This document shows, piece after piece, positions 1 to 11,940 of a stretch of DNA of 64,000 nucleotides. A program made the position numbers and the translations under genes. This stretch comes from an uncultured Methylophaga sp. (lineage in GTDB: Bacteria; Pseudomonadota; Gammaproteobacteria; Nitrosococcales; Methylophagaceae). The notes below the pieces were generated by a model. That model was not told the origin of the DNA, made no database searches, and worked only from the letters and a program-made list of their open reading frames with translations. The stretch covers positions 186,001 to 250,000 of the forward strand of contig CAJXKF010000003.1 of the NCBI GenBank assembly GCA_913055695.1. The letters run 5' to 3'. The first letter of the stretch is position 1. Each line of letters begins with the position of its first letter.

Positions 1-1779
1 CTGGGTAAAGCCAAAGATGACAGCCGTAAGCTCGATCTGCTGGCAGATTTACTGCCTGTCTACGAGCAGTGTCTGCTGACGCTGGCAGAAGCGGGGGCTG
101 ACTGGGTGCAGATTGATGAACCGGTACTGTCGACCGAGCTGGATCAGGACTGGCAACATGCATTGACCCAGGCCTACTTTGCCCTCAACAAAACCCCGGT
201 ACGTTTACTTCTGACGAGTTATTTTGCGCCGCTGCGTGAAAACCTGAATCTGGCCTGTGAACTGCCTGCAGCAGGCTTGCATATCGATGCCGTCAATGCC
301 CGCGAAGAAGTCATTAAAGTGATTGACTGGCTGCCCGCGCACAAGACGCTGTCCCTGGGCGTTATTAACGGCCGCAATATCTGGAAAAGCGATCTGAACA
401 GTCTGCTGGACTGGCTGGAACCGCTGCATCAGCGTCTCGGCGATAGGCTGTGGCTGGCGCCATCCTGCTCATTGTTACATGTGCCGGTCGATCTGGAGCA
501 GGAAAAGGAACTCGATAGCGATATCAAAAACTGGCTGGCTTTTGCGGTGCAGAAACTGGATGAACTGAACTGTCTCGCACTGGCGCTGAATCACGGTCGT
601 GATAGCGTTAAAGCTGAACTGGCTCAGAATGCCGATGCGATTCAAAGCCGTCGTGCGTCGGAAAAAGTGCATAACCCCCAGGTACGCGATCGCCTTCAAA
701 CCGTCACTGAAGACTGGGGTCAACGCCGCAGTGCCTATGCCGAGCGCAGCAAGATCCAGCGCGCCAGGCATGCTTTGCCGCTATTTCCTACCACCACGAT
801 CGGCTCTTTCCCGCAAACGACGGCTATCCGCCAGAGCCGCTTGCAATACCGCCGTGGTGAGCTTGATGAACAGAGCTACCAGCGCGATATGCAGCAGCAG
901 ATCGAATATGCCATTGCCGAACAGGAAAAAGTCGGTCTTGATGTGCTGGTCCATGGCGAAGCCGAACGCAATGACATGGTCGAGTACTTCGGTGAGCAGC
1001 TGGAAGGTTATGCTTTCACCCGTTTCGGCTGGGTGCAGTCCTATGGCTCTCGCTGCGTCAAACCGCCCGTGATTTTCGGTGATGTTGAGCGCCCCAAAGC
1101 GATGACCGTGGAGTGGATTGCTTACGCCCAGTCACTGACTGACAAACCGGTCAAAGGTATGCTGACCGGTCCGGTAACCATGCTTAACTGGTCTTTTGTG
1201 CGTGATGATCAGCCACGTTCACAAACCTGTCTGCAACTGGCACTGGCCATCCGTGATGAAGTGCAGAATCTGGAGCAGCAGGGCGTCAGCATCATTCAGA
1301 TTGATGAGGCCGCTTTGCGTGAAGGCCTGCCATTACGGCGTGCTGACTGGCAGCATTATCTCGACTGGGCGGTGAATTGTTTCCGGATCAGCGCCAATGG
1401 GGTTAAGGATGAAACACAGATCCATACCCATATGTGCTATTCCGAGTTTAATGACATTATCGAGTCGATTGCAGCGATGGATGCGGATGTCATTACTATC
1501 GAAACCTCGCGCTCGGATATGGAACTGCTGGATGTGTTCAATGCCTTTGACTACCCCAATGAGATCGGGCCCGGTGTTTATGATATTCACAGTCCCAATA
1601 TCCCTGACGTTAATCAGATTCGCTATTTGATGGAAAGGGCGGCTGAACGGATTCCACCCGAACGTCTGTGGGTCAACCCGGACTGCGGTCTGAAAACGCG
1701 GCAGTGGAACGAAGTCAAACCGGCGCTGGCCGCCATGGTTCAGGCTGCCGGAGAACTCAGGCAGGATGCCGCCGCCTGA
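1..1779 (+). CDS. metE: Cobalamin-independent methionine synthase, 5' end missing
   Basis: Transfers the methyl group of 5-methyltetrahydropteroyl-polyglutamate to homocysteine, the last step of methionine synthesis in the cytosol. The frame is open from base 1, reading [14 protein letters not shown], so the gene begins outside the window; 592 residues remain of about 760. The C-terminal catalytic barrel is complete: [27 protein letters not shown], the zinc-ligand segment [11 protein letters not shown] (His and Cys) and NPDCGLKTR with the second zinc cysteine. It ends convergently with the LysR gene. That regulator does not look like MetR, so it should not be assumed to control metE. Confidence 0.97.
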   Translation: MGKAKDDSRKLDLLADLLPVYEQCLLTLAEAGADWVQIDEPVLSTELDQDWQHALTQAYFALNKTPVRLLLTSYFAPLRENLNLACELPAAGLHIDAVNAREEVIKVIDWLPAHKTLSLGVINGRNIWKSDLNSLLDWLEPLHQRLGDRLWLAPSCSLLHVPVDLEQEKELDSDIKNWLAFAVQKLDELNCLALALNHGRDSVKAELAQNADAIQSRRASEKVHNPQVRDRLQTVTEDWGQRRSAYAERSKIQRARHALPLFPTTTIGSFPQTTAIRQSRLQYRRGELDEQSYQRDMQQQIEYAIAEQEKVGLDVLVHGEAERNDMVEYFGEQLEGYAFTRFGWVQSYGSRCVKPPVIFGDVERPKAMTVEWIAYAQSLTDKPVKGMLTGPVTMLNWSFVRDDQPRSQTCLQLALAIRDEVQNLEQQGVSIIQIDEAALREGLPLRRADWQHYLDWAVNCFRISANGVKDETQIHTHMCYSEFNDIIESIAAMDADVITIETSRSDMELLDVFNAFDYPNEIGPGVYDIHSPNIPDVNQIRYLMERAAERIPPERLWVNPDCGLKTRQWNEVKPALAAMVQAAGELRQDAAA

Positions 1780-1799
1780 AGCCGTTTTCCTCTCAGCAA

Positions 1800-1819
1800 G
1801 CCGGGCAGGGAAGCCCGGC
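1800..1819. terminator. GC-rich hairpin between metE and the LysR gene
   Basis: A perfect 7-bp stem GCCGGGC/GCCCGGC with a 6-nt loop lies in the 48-bp gap between convergent genes. There is no clear T-run on either side, so it is at best a weak or Rho-assisted bidirectional terminator. Position is the main argument. Confidence 0.35.
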
Positions 1820-1827
1820 CACTGCTG

Positions 1828-2745
1828 TTACTGTCGCCAAACCGCAGGCAGATGGGTAGACAGATAATCATAAAGGGCAGTGACTTTCGGGGTGCGTGCA
1901 TAGCGGTCGGTGACACAGAAATAAAACTCCAGCGGTTCTGCCTCAACCTCGACCTGCGGCCCCTGCTCAAACAGCGGTATCAGCTCCCCTTTCTGCAGAT
2001 AGGGTATCGCGACAAACTCCGCCAGCCTGGCAATACCACCGCCACTGACAGCCATCCTTGCAAGGGCATCAATATCGTCGCTGATCATGGCCACCTTGAC
2101 CTCCGGCTCATAACGCCTGCCATCGCGGATAAAAGCCCAGCGGAACAGCCGGCCATCCACCGGCACCCGGAACATCAGACAGTCATGATGCAGCAAAGCC
2201 TGTGGTGAAATCGGATAACCGGCTTGAGCCAGGTAGTCCGGTGAAGCACAGAACAACAAGGGCACCGTCGCCAGTTTTCTGGCCACCAAATGGTCTTCCA
2301 GCTGCTGACGAATACGGATGCTGACATCCACCGCTTCAGCGATATGATCCGTCCGCCGGTCGGTAGCAATCAGCTCCAGGCTGATTTGCGGATAAGCCTG
2401 TTGAAAGCCGGATAGCAGCGGCGCCAGTACATGACGGGCAAACGCCGCAGAACAGGCTATCTTCAGCTTGCCACCGACTTCACCTTTGAGCGCCGTCACG
2501 GCCTGCTCAGCCAGCTCAAGTTCCTGCATCAAACCCTTCACCCGCTGATAATAAACCTCGCCGGCATCGGTCAATGCCAGTTTGCGGGTAGTCCGCGTCA
2601 GCAAACGCGCACCCAGCTGCGCTTCCAGACGGGCGATATTCTGACTGGTTGCGGCCGGACTTACCGCCAGCGCCCGGGCTGCGGCAGCAATACTACCGAG
2701 CTCGACGGCCCTGACAAAACTTTCAATACCGCGCAGATTTTCCAT
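1828..2745 (-). CDS. LysR-family transcriptional regulator (CrgA/DsdC-like group)
   Basis: DNA-binding regulator of 305 residues, the usual LysR length. The N-terminal winged helix-turn-helix is clear (residues about 1-60: ESFVRAVELGSIAAAARALAVSPAATSQNIARLE), followed by a periplasmic-binding-protein-like effector domain from about residue 90. It is divergent from the small DUF2798 membrane-protein gene, the usual arrangement for a LysR regulator and its target. The intergenic region holds a perfect 17-bp palindrome that could be the operator. The effector cannot be deduced from sequence. Confidence 0.9.
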   Translation of the reverse strand: MENLRGIESFVRAVELGSIAAAARALAVSPAATSQNIARLEAQLGARLLTRTTRKLALTDAGEVYYQRVKGLMQELELAEQAVTALKGEVGGKLKIACSAAFARHVLAPLLSGFQQAYPQISLELIATDRRTDHIAEAVDVSIRIRQQLEDHLVARKLATVPLLFCASPDYLAQAGYPISPQALLHHDCLMFRVPVDGRLFRWAFIRDGRRYEPEVKVAMISDDIDALARMAVSGGGIARLAEFVAIPYLQKGELIPLFEQGPQVEVEAEPLEFYFCVTDRYARTPKVTALYDYLSTHLPAVWRQ

Positions 2746-2775
2746 AATTTATATTCAATGATTAAACATCAATTC

Positions 2776-2792
2776 ATTAAGTTTAACTTAAT
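2776..2792. promoter_or_regulatory. Perfect palindrome, candidate LysR operator
   Basis: ATTAAGTT-T-AACTTAAT has two perfect 8-bp arms around one base. It lies 31 bp upstream of the LysR start and about 80 bp upstream of the divergent DUF2798 start. Location and symmetry fit an autoregulatory LysR box, although it lacks the classical T-N11-A spacing. Function is inferred. Confidence 0.5.
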
Positions 2793-2874
2793 AGTCTAGA
2801 TAGTTTCAGCCAGCTAGTCTGGTTCCGCTCAGCGCATTACACTGACAGCCATGAAAATGTCAGGAGAAAACCAG

Positions 2875-3132
2875 ATGAGCAAAGCATTGCTGCTGCGTAG
2901 AAGAAAGTTACCGGCCAGACTGACGCCGGTGGTGTTCGCTTTTTATATGTCTGCGATTATGGCCGCGCTGATGTCGCTGATTATCACGGCGGTGAACCAG
3001 GGCTTTGATGATCTTTATCTGTTAAATGCACTGCATGCCTATGAAGTCGCGATGCCCTCGGCATTTCTGTGCGTGATGATGGTTCGGCCTTTGGTGATGA
3101 AACTGGTCGCAGGAACGGTGGCAGAGCTTTAA
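2875..3132 (+). CDS. DUF2798 small membrane protein
   Basis: An 85-residue protein with two predicted membrane helices (LTPVVFAFYMSAIMAALMSLI and a second around AMPSAFLCVMMVRPLVMKLV), matching the DUF2798 family pattern. The ATG at 2875 is preferred over the in-frame ATG at 2851 because an AGGAG lies just upstream of it. It is divergent from the LysR gene and probably controlled by it. Family function is unknown. Confidence 0.75.
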   Translation: MSKALLLRRRKLPARLTPVVFAFYMSAIMAALMSLIITAVNQGFDDLYLLNALHAYEVAMPSAFLCVMMVRPLVMKLVAGTVAEL

Positions 3133-3135
3133 TTC

Positions 3136-3831
3136 TTAACTGGCAAGGCCATAACGCTGCAAACGTTGCTGAATCGCCAATGCACGCTCCGCCTGCAGGG
3201 TCGCCGTTCGTTGACGACGCTCACAAAGGGCACTGCGAAAACCGAGATAATCCGCGCCCAGTGATTCCAGACTGTCGATATCTTCAATTGCTAACGCCCC
3301 CGCCATGCCGCAGAGCATGCCATGCTTGCGGGCCTCAGTGATGAAGCTGCTCAATTCAGCTTCAGACCAATGCTGCAGTAATCCCTGGCCGTTCTTGCTG
3401 GCGGTATCCACCATTACCCCGCTGAAACCGGCCTGCTTGATGCTACTGACCAGACAGATATCTTTAGTCTGATCGGCGAAAATGACGGCAATAACGGGTC
3501 TGTTCAGTTCCGACAGCGTCTGCTTTAAGCCGGACAGACAGGATTCAAGCGCAGGATCGGCAAACAGGCCGACCTTGACGTAATCAACGCCGGTGGCTGC
3601 CATCGCATTCACGGCGGGGCTGATGATTTCGGCTTTCATCAGCTGATCGCCAATGGTCGCACTGGTTTCACAACGTCCGTCAACCCAGGCTACGACCGAT
3701 TTGACCACTGACAGGGGCAGGGCGCCCAGAGCACCGCTGGCCGGATCTTTAAGGTCCAGAATATCCGGCAAAGTCTGTTCCAGTGTTTTTGCTTCATCGA
3801 GTGACTGCACACTCGCCAGCCATTTAGTCAT
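3136..3831 (-). CDS. mfnB: (5-formylfuran-3-yl)methyl phosphate synthase (MfnB, DUF556)
   Basis: Condenses two glyceraldehyde-3-phosphates to the furan building block of methanofuran-type cofactors. The 231-residue TIM-barrel protein keeps the residues known as catalytic in the archaeal enzyme: DLKDP at 26-30 (Lys28), YVKVG (Lys86) and DTASKNGQG (Asp142, Lys146). The ATG at 3831 overlaps the end of the DUF447 gene by 8 bp (GAACATGACTAA), so the two are translationally coupled; a longer in-frame start at 3843 is less likely. It is the last gene of the cofactor operon. The product would supply the carrier used by the Fhc complex encoded at 28.6-33.3 kb. Confidence 0.9.
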   Translation of the reverse strand: MTKWLASVQSLDEAKTLEQTLPDILDLKDPASGALGALPLSVVKSVVAWVDGRCETSATIGDQLMKAEIISPAVNAMAATGVDYVKVGLFADPALESCLSGLKQTLSELNRPVIAVIFADQTKDICLVSSIKQAGFSGVMVDTASKNGQGLLQHWSEAELSSFITEARKHGMLCGMAGALAIEDIDSLESLGADYLGFRSALCERRQRTATLQAERALAIQQRLQRYGLAS

Positions 3832-4408
3832 GTTCAATCTCAATGCCTGCTTGTTTGATTTTGTCCATCAGCCAGCCCCAGGCTTCCAGTTCGCGGTCAC
3901 CGGCAGTTTTATCAATGCCAATTTGTAAATAGCCTATTTCTTCACGAATTTTATTTTCCGGCAGCATGCCCAGCCGACTGACCAGGATAGCGGCTTCGAT
4001 GACGGCATGCTGGGCCCGGTTAAAACCCCGAAACGGCGCATGAATCTGTTCTTCCACAAGCTCACCATAGAAACAGGCTCTGGGATCATCATCTTCAAAG
4101 CGGGTCATCTGCAGTTCGCTATGGGTCAGCGCCTGCTCAAGATAAGCGCCTTCAATCCGTTTACAGGGCAGGGTGGGCCAGTTGCGTCTGCCGGTCAAGG
4201 CGCCGGCAAACACCCTGACGTCGTCGATGTAATTAATCGTGCATTGCCGGTGACGTTTCAAATTGTCATAGGTTGCTGAGGGTTTAAATGGCTTAACAAG
4301 AAAGTAACCATTTACTTCACTAATTCCCATCGGCGCTGAATGCGGGGTTCCCGCTGCATCCAGGCTTGTCACGATGACTTCATGAATCCGACTTGTCAGC
4401 CGTGCCAC
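3824..4408 (-). CDS. DUF447 family protein, H4MPT-cluster associated
   Basis: A 194-residue protein related to the DUF447 family (flavin-reductase-like split barrel) found in methanogens and in the H4MPT clusters of methylotrophs. Exact reaction unknown. The conserved start region RIHEVIVTSLD begins near the upstream stop codon. The chosen start is a GTG at 4408 with AAGGAG seven bases upstream (4416-4421). An ATG at 4492 would overlap the upstream gene by 113 bp and add a low-complexity segment that is merely the repeat tail of that gene read in another frame. The gene overlaps its upstream neighbour by 29 bp and mfnB by 8 bp. Confidence 0.8.
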   Translation of the reverse strand: MARLTSRIHEVIVTSLDAAGTPHSAPMGISEVNGYFLVKPFKPSATYDNLKRHRQCTINYIDDVRVFAGALTGRRNWPTLPCKRIEGAYLEQALTHSELQMTRFEDDDPRACFYGELVEEQIHAPFRGFNRAQHAVIEAAILVSRLGMLPENKIREEIGYLQIGIDKTAGDRELEAWGWLMDKIKQAGIEIEHD

Positions 4409-5897
4409 AGGCGCGCTCCTTGTTTTTCTTGGGCTTATCTGCCGTACCACAGGCTCGCTGCTTTTTCTGTGTCTTTTTGTCGGCACTGCCACAGGCGCGA
4501 TCTTTTTGCCGCGTCTTCATGGTCGTACCTTCCGCTTTCTGCTGCGTTAGATCCTCTTCTGCCTGCTCTACGGCACAGCCCCACTGCAAATCTTCATCCT
4601 GGGTATAGCGTTTACCCAGTTGCCAGGCGACTTCGGCCCGGGCCAGTTCGACGCCGAGATAAAAAGCATGTCCCGGATCGTTTTCCACCTGTAAATGCGG
4701 ATAAAACTCGAACGGGTCGATATCCTGCAGCAAACCGTCGCGATTGAACATAAAAATGCCTTCGCGGGCAATTTTGATCCGGTAATTGGGATCCTTAATG
4801 CTTTTGGCCAGTTCACGAATCTCATCAGCCGTATCGGTAAACGGCCGGCGCTCATGTGCAACCAGCAGATCCGAGGTGAAATCACGTGGCAGACTGTTAT
4901 CGTCCTTGGCTGCATACATCATGCGCCTTGCTACATCAGCTTCACGGATTGCCCGCCGTGCATGCGGACTGACCTCGGTGGCCAGCACGCAATTGACATT
5001 CAATTCTGAAATAATGCCGAACAGCATCGCATTGATACCGCTGGTATCAGCATCGGTCAGCTCGGTGAGATTACCTACCCCCATCATGATCGGGGCGTCC
5101 GGATATTTCTGTCGCAGTTCATGATAACGGACTATCGAGGCGGTCAGGCCGAAATGAATCGGATCCAGTATCGGATCAGCAATCCAGGGTTTACCGATTT
5201 TATCCATCGCTTCCATCGCGCGTTCCAGCGAGGCTAGCGAGCCAGGTTCTGCCGGCACCAGAATGGGGATGGCATCCGTCTCCTTGGCAAGCTCGATGGT
5301 TTCTTCGGTCAGGCTTAACAGATAATCGGCGTCGGCTTTGGCTGCACGCTGTAGATCAGGCAATGAAAGTGAGTCTACACTTACCTTGAAACCTTCTGAG
5401 TGCAGGGCCTCAATCGCTGCTTCCAGATGTGGAAAGTCCTCCTGCGGCAGACAGCCGATATCGATCACATCGGCGCCATTGCTGCGATAGTAATGCGCCC
5501 GTTGGATCAGGCTATCGATACTTCTTTCAGGGGCATCCACAATCTCAGCAAAGATAGTCACAGCATAGCGACTGAGATCGGGCTGTTTACGCGCCTTACC
5601 GAAATGCACGGGCAGATCCTTGATTTCTTCCGGGCCACGGGTGACTTTGATCCCGAGCTCCTGACTCAAGGCCGCCAAATCGCCCCGGCAGCGACCGGGA
5701 ACGATAATTTCATCATAGCCCTGATAATCTTCCGCTTTGAGGCGTCTGGCAATCATTTTGTCGGTCATCAGTGCGGCAACCGACAAGCCTAACTGATGCA
5801 CTTCATAGTCAAAGGGCAACGGCGCCATTTCTCGCAGCACCTTGTGCACGCTGGGCGCTGCCAGTTTACCGGTCAGAAACAGGATCCGGTTCGTCAT
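4380..5897 (-). CDS. Dihydropteroate-synthase-like H4MPT biosynthesis protein with repeat tail
   Basis: A 505-residue protein of the archaeal/methylotroph dihydropteroate-synthase-related family, expected to act in tetrahydromethanopterin synthesis. Residues about 1-105 form an N-terminal domain (NRILFLTGKLAAPSVHKVL). Residues about 110-370 form the pterin-binding barrel (ADVIDIGCLPQ, FKVSVDSLS, PIMMGVGNLTEL). After about residue 455 comes a lysine-rich tail of three 14-residue units with RACGSADK, RACGTADK and RACGTADK. The tail is not part of the core fold and its third copy carries the ribosome-binding site of the next gene. It lies 8 bp downstream of the flavoprotein gene in the same operon. 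Confidence 0.88.
   Translation of the reverse strand: MTNRILFLTGKLAAPSVHKVLREMAPLPFDYEVHQLGLSVAALMTDKMIARRLKAEDYQGYDEIIVPGRCRGDLAALSQELGIKVTRGPEEIKDLPVHFGKARKQPDLSRYAVTIFAEIVDAPERSIDSLIQRAHYYRSNGADVIDIGCLPQEDFPHLEAAIEALHSEGFKVSVDSLSLPDLQRAAKADADYLLSLTEETIELAKETDAIPILVPAEPGSLASLERAMEAMDKIGKPWIADPILDPIHFGLTASIVRYHELRQKYPDAPIMMGVGNLTELTDADTSGINAMLFGIISELNVNCVLATEVSPHARRAIREADVARRMMYAAKDDNSLPRDFTSDLLVAHERRPFTDTADEIRELAKSIKDPNYRIKIAREGIFMFNRDGLLQDIDPFEFYPHLQVENDPGHAFYLGVELARAEVAWQLGKRYTQDEDLQWGCAVEQAEEDLTQQKAEGTTMKTRQKDRACGSADKKTQKKQRACGTADKPKKNKERACGTADKSDS
4392..4499 (-). repeat. Three in-frame 42-bp tandem repeats (RACG[T/S]ADK units)
   Basis: The 24-bp cores lie at 4476-4499, 4434-4457 and 4392-4415, exactly 42 bp apart. 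Copies two and three encode the identical octapeptide RACGTADK but differ at four third codon positions (CGA/CGC, GGT/GGC, GCA/GCT, GAT/GAC). The first copy changes one residue, Thr to Ser. Silent divergence with an unchanged peptide suggests the repeat is old and kept at protein level. Confidence 0.9.
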
Positions 5898-5905
5898 TGC
5901 CGGAC

Positions 5906-6454
5906 TCAGCCCACCTCTGCCAGGCGCTTTCTGATCGCTTCAGACAGTTGTTCGGCCGTTTCCACTACCGTAGTCGCTTCAAAGGTTTTCAGTTTTTCGG
6001 TGTGTTCCAGATCAATCCTGCGCGGCCACAACCTGACCATGCGATCCGGGGCCGGGGTATCGACTTCAGGAATCGCGTCACAGGCCAGAACAATACTGGG
6101 AATGCGGCATTTACCGGCTTGTGCATAAATATTGGTGACCAGCGTATCCGACAACCCCATGACCATTTTCGCCACACTATTCGAGGTGGCCGGCGCCACG
6201 ACCAATGTGTGGTAATCACCACGATAGAACAGACCTACCGGCGGTGCACTGGCAGCACGATCGCGGTAAATGCGGCCTTCCGGCACGATTTCTTTGGGTT
6301 CGTGCCCGTACATGCGAATCACTTCCTCACCGGCGCGGCTGTAAAACAGGTCGACGTCATCCAGTTCACGGATAATCTCCAGACACTCTTCCAGATAATG
6401 TCCGGAACCGGTTACAGCCCAGGCCAGGCGTGGTTTTTCAGGCCTTGCTTGCAT
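5906..6454 (-). CDS. HFCD-type flavoprotein, dihydromethanopterin-reductase-like (AfpA/DmrB)
   Basis: A 182-residue flavoprotein of the HFCD/archaeoflavoprotein group. The segment VVAPATSNSVAKMVMGLSD is the PASANT-like FMN-binding motif and AWAVTGSGHYLEE the N-terminal phosphate-binding loop. Relatives in methylotrophs (AfpA, DmrB-type) are linked to reduction of dihydromethanopterin to H4MPT, which fits the first gene of this cofactor operon. The assignment rests on family and context; it could be an electron-transfer flavoprotein of another kind. An FNR-like site lies 16-29 bp upstream of its start. Confidence 0.78.
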   Translation of the reverse strand: MQARPEKPRLAWAVTGSGHYLEECLEIIRELDDVDLFYSRAGEEVIRMYGHEPKEIVPEGRIYRDRAASAPPVGLFYRGDYHTLVVAPATSNSVAKMVMGLSDTLVTNIYAQAGKCRIPSIVLACDAIPEVDTPAPDRMVRLWPRRIDLEHTEKLKTFEATTVVETAEQLSEAIRKRLAEVG

Positions 6455-6469
6455 TTGCGGTCTCTAAAA

Positions 6470-6483
6470 TTGATCAAGATCAT
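6470..6483. promoter_or_regulatory. FNR-type binding site, cofactor operon/ndh intergenic region
   Basis: TTGAT-CAAG-ATCAT matches the FNR consensus TTGAT-N4-ATCAA at 9 of 10 positions. It sits between the divergent cofactor operon (start 6454) and ndh (start 6689). The window encodes a full FNR protein at 16.3-17.1 kb. So close to the flavoprotein start, binding would most simply repress that operon; an effect on ndh 206 bp away is less direct. Confidence 0.5.
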
Positions 6484-6688
6484 TAATTTTGCCAGAGTCG
6501 GCCTCTGTAGTAAAAATAAGATAGTTTTTATAGGGTTTTTTACGTTAAAATCACGGTTTTACTTGATGGACTGCTGTTGTTTCCCGGGGTGATTTTGTCT
6601 TCGCTGACTGCGCTGCGCAAAATGACATGCCGACACGCTGATTAAACAGCCGTCCTCACATTTCTGCGTCGGATTGGAGCCATAGCGA

Positions 6689-8002
6689 ATGTCAAACCAC
6701 ATCCCCAAAATTGTCGTTGTTGGCGGCGGAGCAGGTGGCCTGGAACTGGTCACCAAGCTCGGCAAGAAACTGGGCAAAAAAGGAAAAGCCCAGGTCACAC
6801 TGGTGGACAGTACTCACACTCATATCTGGAAACCCCTGCTGCACGAAGTGGCTGCCGGCACGCTGGATTCGCATGAGGATGAAATTGAATACCTGGGTCA
6901 GGCGAATTACAGTGGCTTTCGCTTCCGTCTCGGACGTATGGACGGCCTCGATCGCAAAAATAAACAAATCTCGGTGGCACCGACCCTGAACAGCGAAGGG
7001 GTCGAGATCATTCCCCGCCGTAGTTTCGACTATGACTATCTGGTCATCTCGGTCGGCAGCATCAGCCATGACTTCGGTATTAAAGGTGTGCGTGAACACT
7101 GCCTGTTCCTGGATACAACGAAACAGGCTGAGGTTTTCCAGAGTAAACTGCTGCAGACCTATCTGCGTGCGCATACCCAAGGTAAGCCGCTTGATGCCGG
7201 TCAGCTTAATATCGCCATTGTCGGTGCCGGTGCAACCGGTGTTGAATTGAGTGCACAGTTGCACGAAGTATCACATCTTCTGACCGCTTACGGCCTGGAT
7301 GAAGTTAACCCGCAGGATGTGAAAATCACAATCATCGAAGCCGCTGATCGCATTCTGTCGGGCCTGCCCAAAAATATTTCCGATGCGACCCTGTCAGAGC
7401 TCAACAAGCTGGGCGTCAATGTCATGACCGGAGAGCGGGTTGTCGAGGTCACCGACAAGGAAATCATCACTGAAAGCGGCAATGTGATACCTGCCGCGAT
7501 CAAGGTTTGGGCTGCCGGGATCAAGGCACCCGAATTCCTTAAAGACATTGACGGACTCGAATCCAACTGGATGAATCAACTGGTCGTCAGACAAACCCTG
7601 CAAACCACGCTCGATGATGATATCTATGCCATCGGTGACTGCTGCGCCTGTAAATGGCAGGGACATGATGAGAACGTGCCGCCGCGCGCCCAGGCCGCAC
7701 ATCAGATGGCCTCACATGTATACAAGTCGATTCTTAACCGTTTGAAAGACAAACCACTGCCTGAATACGAATATCACGACTACGGCTCACTGGTCTCGCT
7801 TGGCCGTTACAGTACGGTCGGTAACCTGATGGGTAATCTGAGCCGAGGCAGTATGATGATTGAAGGTCTGATGGCACGGGTCATGTATCTGTCGCTCTAC
7901 AAAATGCATCAGATGGCTTTGTTCGGACCGTTCCGGGTAGCCATGCTGTCCCTGTCGCATCTGTTCAGACGCAGTGTACATCCCAAAATCAAACTGCACT
8001 GA
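6689..8002 (+). CDS. ndh: Type II NADH dehydrogenase (NDH-2)
   Basis: Single-subunit membrane-associated flavoenzyme that passes electrons from NADH to quinone without pumping protons. The 437 residues match the family length. The FAD-binding dinucleotide fold is at the N-terminus (KIVVVGGGAGGLEL), the NADH fold at about residues 172-190 (IAIVGAGATGVELSAQL), and the second FAD motif is YAIGDCCACKW. The C-terminal amphipathic region from about residue 390 is the expected membrane anchor. GGAG lies about ten bases before the ATG. The gene stands alone and ends at a strong terminator. Confidence 0.95.
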   Translation: MSNHIPKIVVVGGGAGGLELVTKLGKKLGKKGKAQVTLVDSTHTHIWKPLLHEVAAGTLDSHEDEIEYLGQANYSGFRFRLGRMDGLDRKNKQISVAPTLNSEGVEIIPRRSFDYDYLVISVGSISHDFGIKGVREHCLFLDTTKQAEVFQSKLLQTYLRAHTQGKPLDAGQLNIAIVGAGATGVELSAQLHEVSHLLTAYGLDEVNPQDVKITIIEAADRILSGLPKNISDATLSELNKLGVNVMTGERVVEVTDKEIITESGNVIPAAIKVWAAGIKAPEFLKDIDGLESNWMNQLVVRQTLQTTLDDDIYAIGDCCACKWQGHDENVPPRAQAAHQMASHVYKSILNRLKDKPLPEYEYHDYGSLVSLGRYSTVGNLMGNLSRGSMMIEGLMARVMYLSLYKMHQMALFGPFRVAMLSLSHLFRRSVHPKIKLH

Positions 8003-8024
8003 GTTAATCACTGCTCATTCAGAC

Positions 8025-8051
8025 AAAAAGGCCCTTTTCAGGGCCTTTTTT
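8025..8051 (+). terminator. Rho-independent terminator of ndh
   Basis: AAAAAGGCCC and GGGCCTTTTT form a perfect stem around TTTTCA, ending in a T-run, 23 bp after the ndh stop codon. Confidence 0.9.
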
Positions 8052-8196
8052 ATATCTGCCTTTATAGCCAGCATCACAATGTCATAAAAGCGCTCACAGG
8101 CAGCCTGAAGGTTTTCTATGGCGCGTGGCACTACTCTAGCTGTAAAGACCGCTATTTGCGACTGCCCTTTGCGCTTCCTCTTCTATACCGCAAAGA

Positions 8197-8227
8197 AAAG
8201 CCCTGACTGCGATACAGTCAAGGCTTT
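8197..8227 (-). terminator. Rho-independent terminator of gyrB
   Basis: On the minus strand AAAGCC-TTGACTG and CAGTCAG-GGCTTTT pair around TATCG with one mismatch and run into T residues. It lies just downstream of the gyrB stop. The 145 bp between this and the ndh terminator hold nothing recognisable. Confidence 0.85.
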
Positions 8228-8248
8228 ATTCCAATCAGTCTTTAACGC

Positions 8249-11816
<3,568 letters not shown>

Positions 11817-11888
11817 GATGAATTTTCTTTAGCTGCGGGGGTGCGTATCGGTGCATGATGAAGAATTGAAATAAAGAATCAGCCAGCA

Positions 11889-11921
11889 TGGTTTCTTTTC
11901 CAAGAAAATAACTGGCTGATA
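11889..11921. terminator. Possible hairpin downstream of rubredoxin
   Basis: CAGCCAG and CTGGCTG arms flank an AT-rich interior in the gap between the rubredoxin stop and the recF start. No strong T-run follows, so termination is uncertain. Confidence 0.3.
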
Positions 11922-11940
11922 TCCGGTAAACCATTAATAA

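Noticed and set aside
599-1072. 157-codon frame inside metE
   Set aside because: Out-of-frame reading of a strongly conserved gene; no independent start signal or family.
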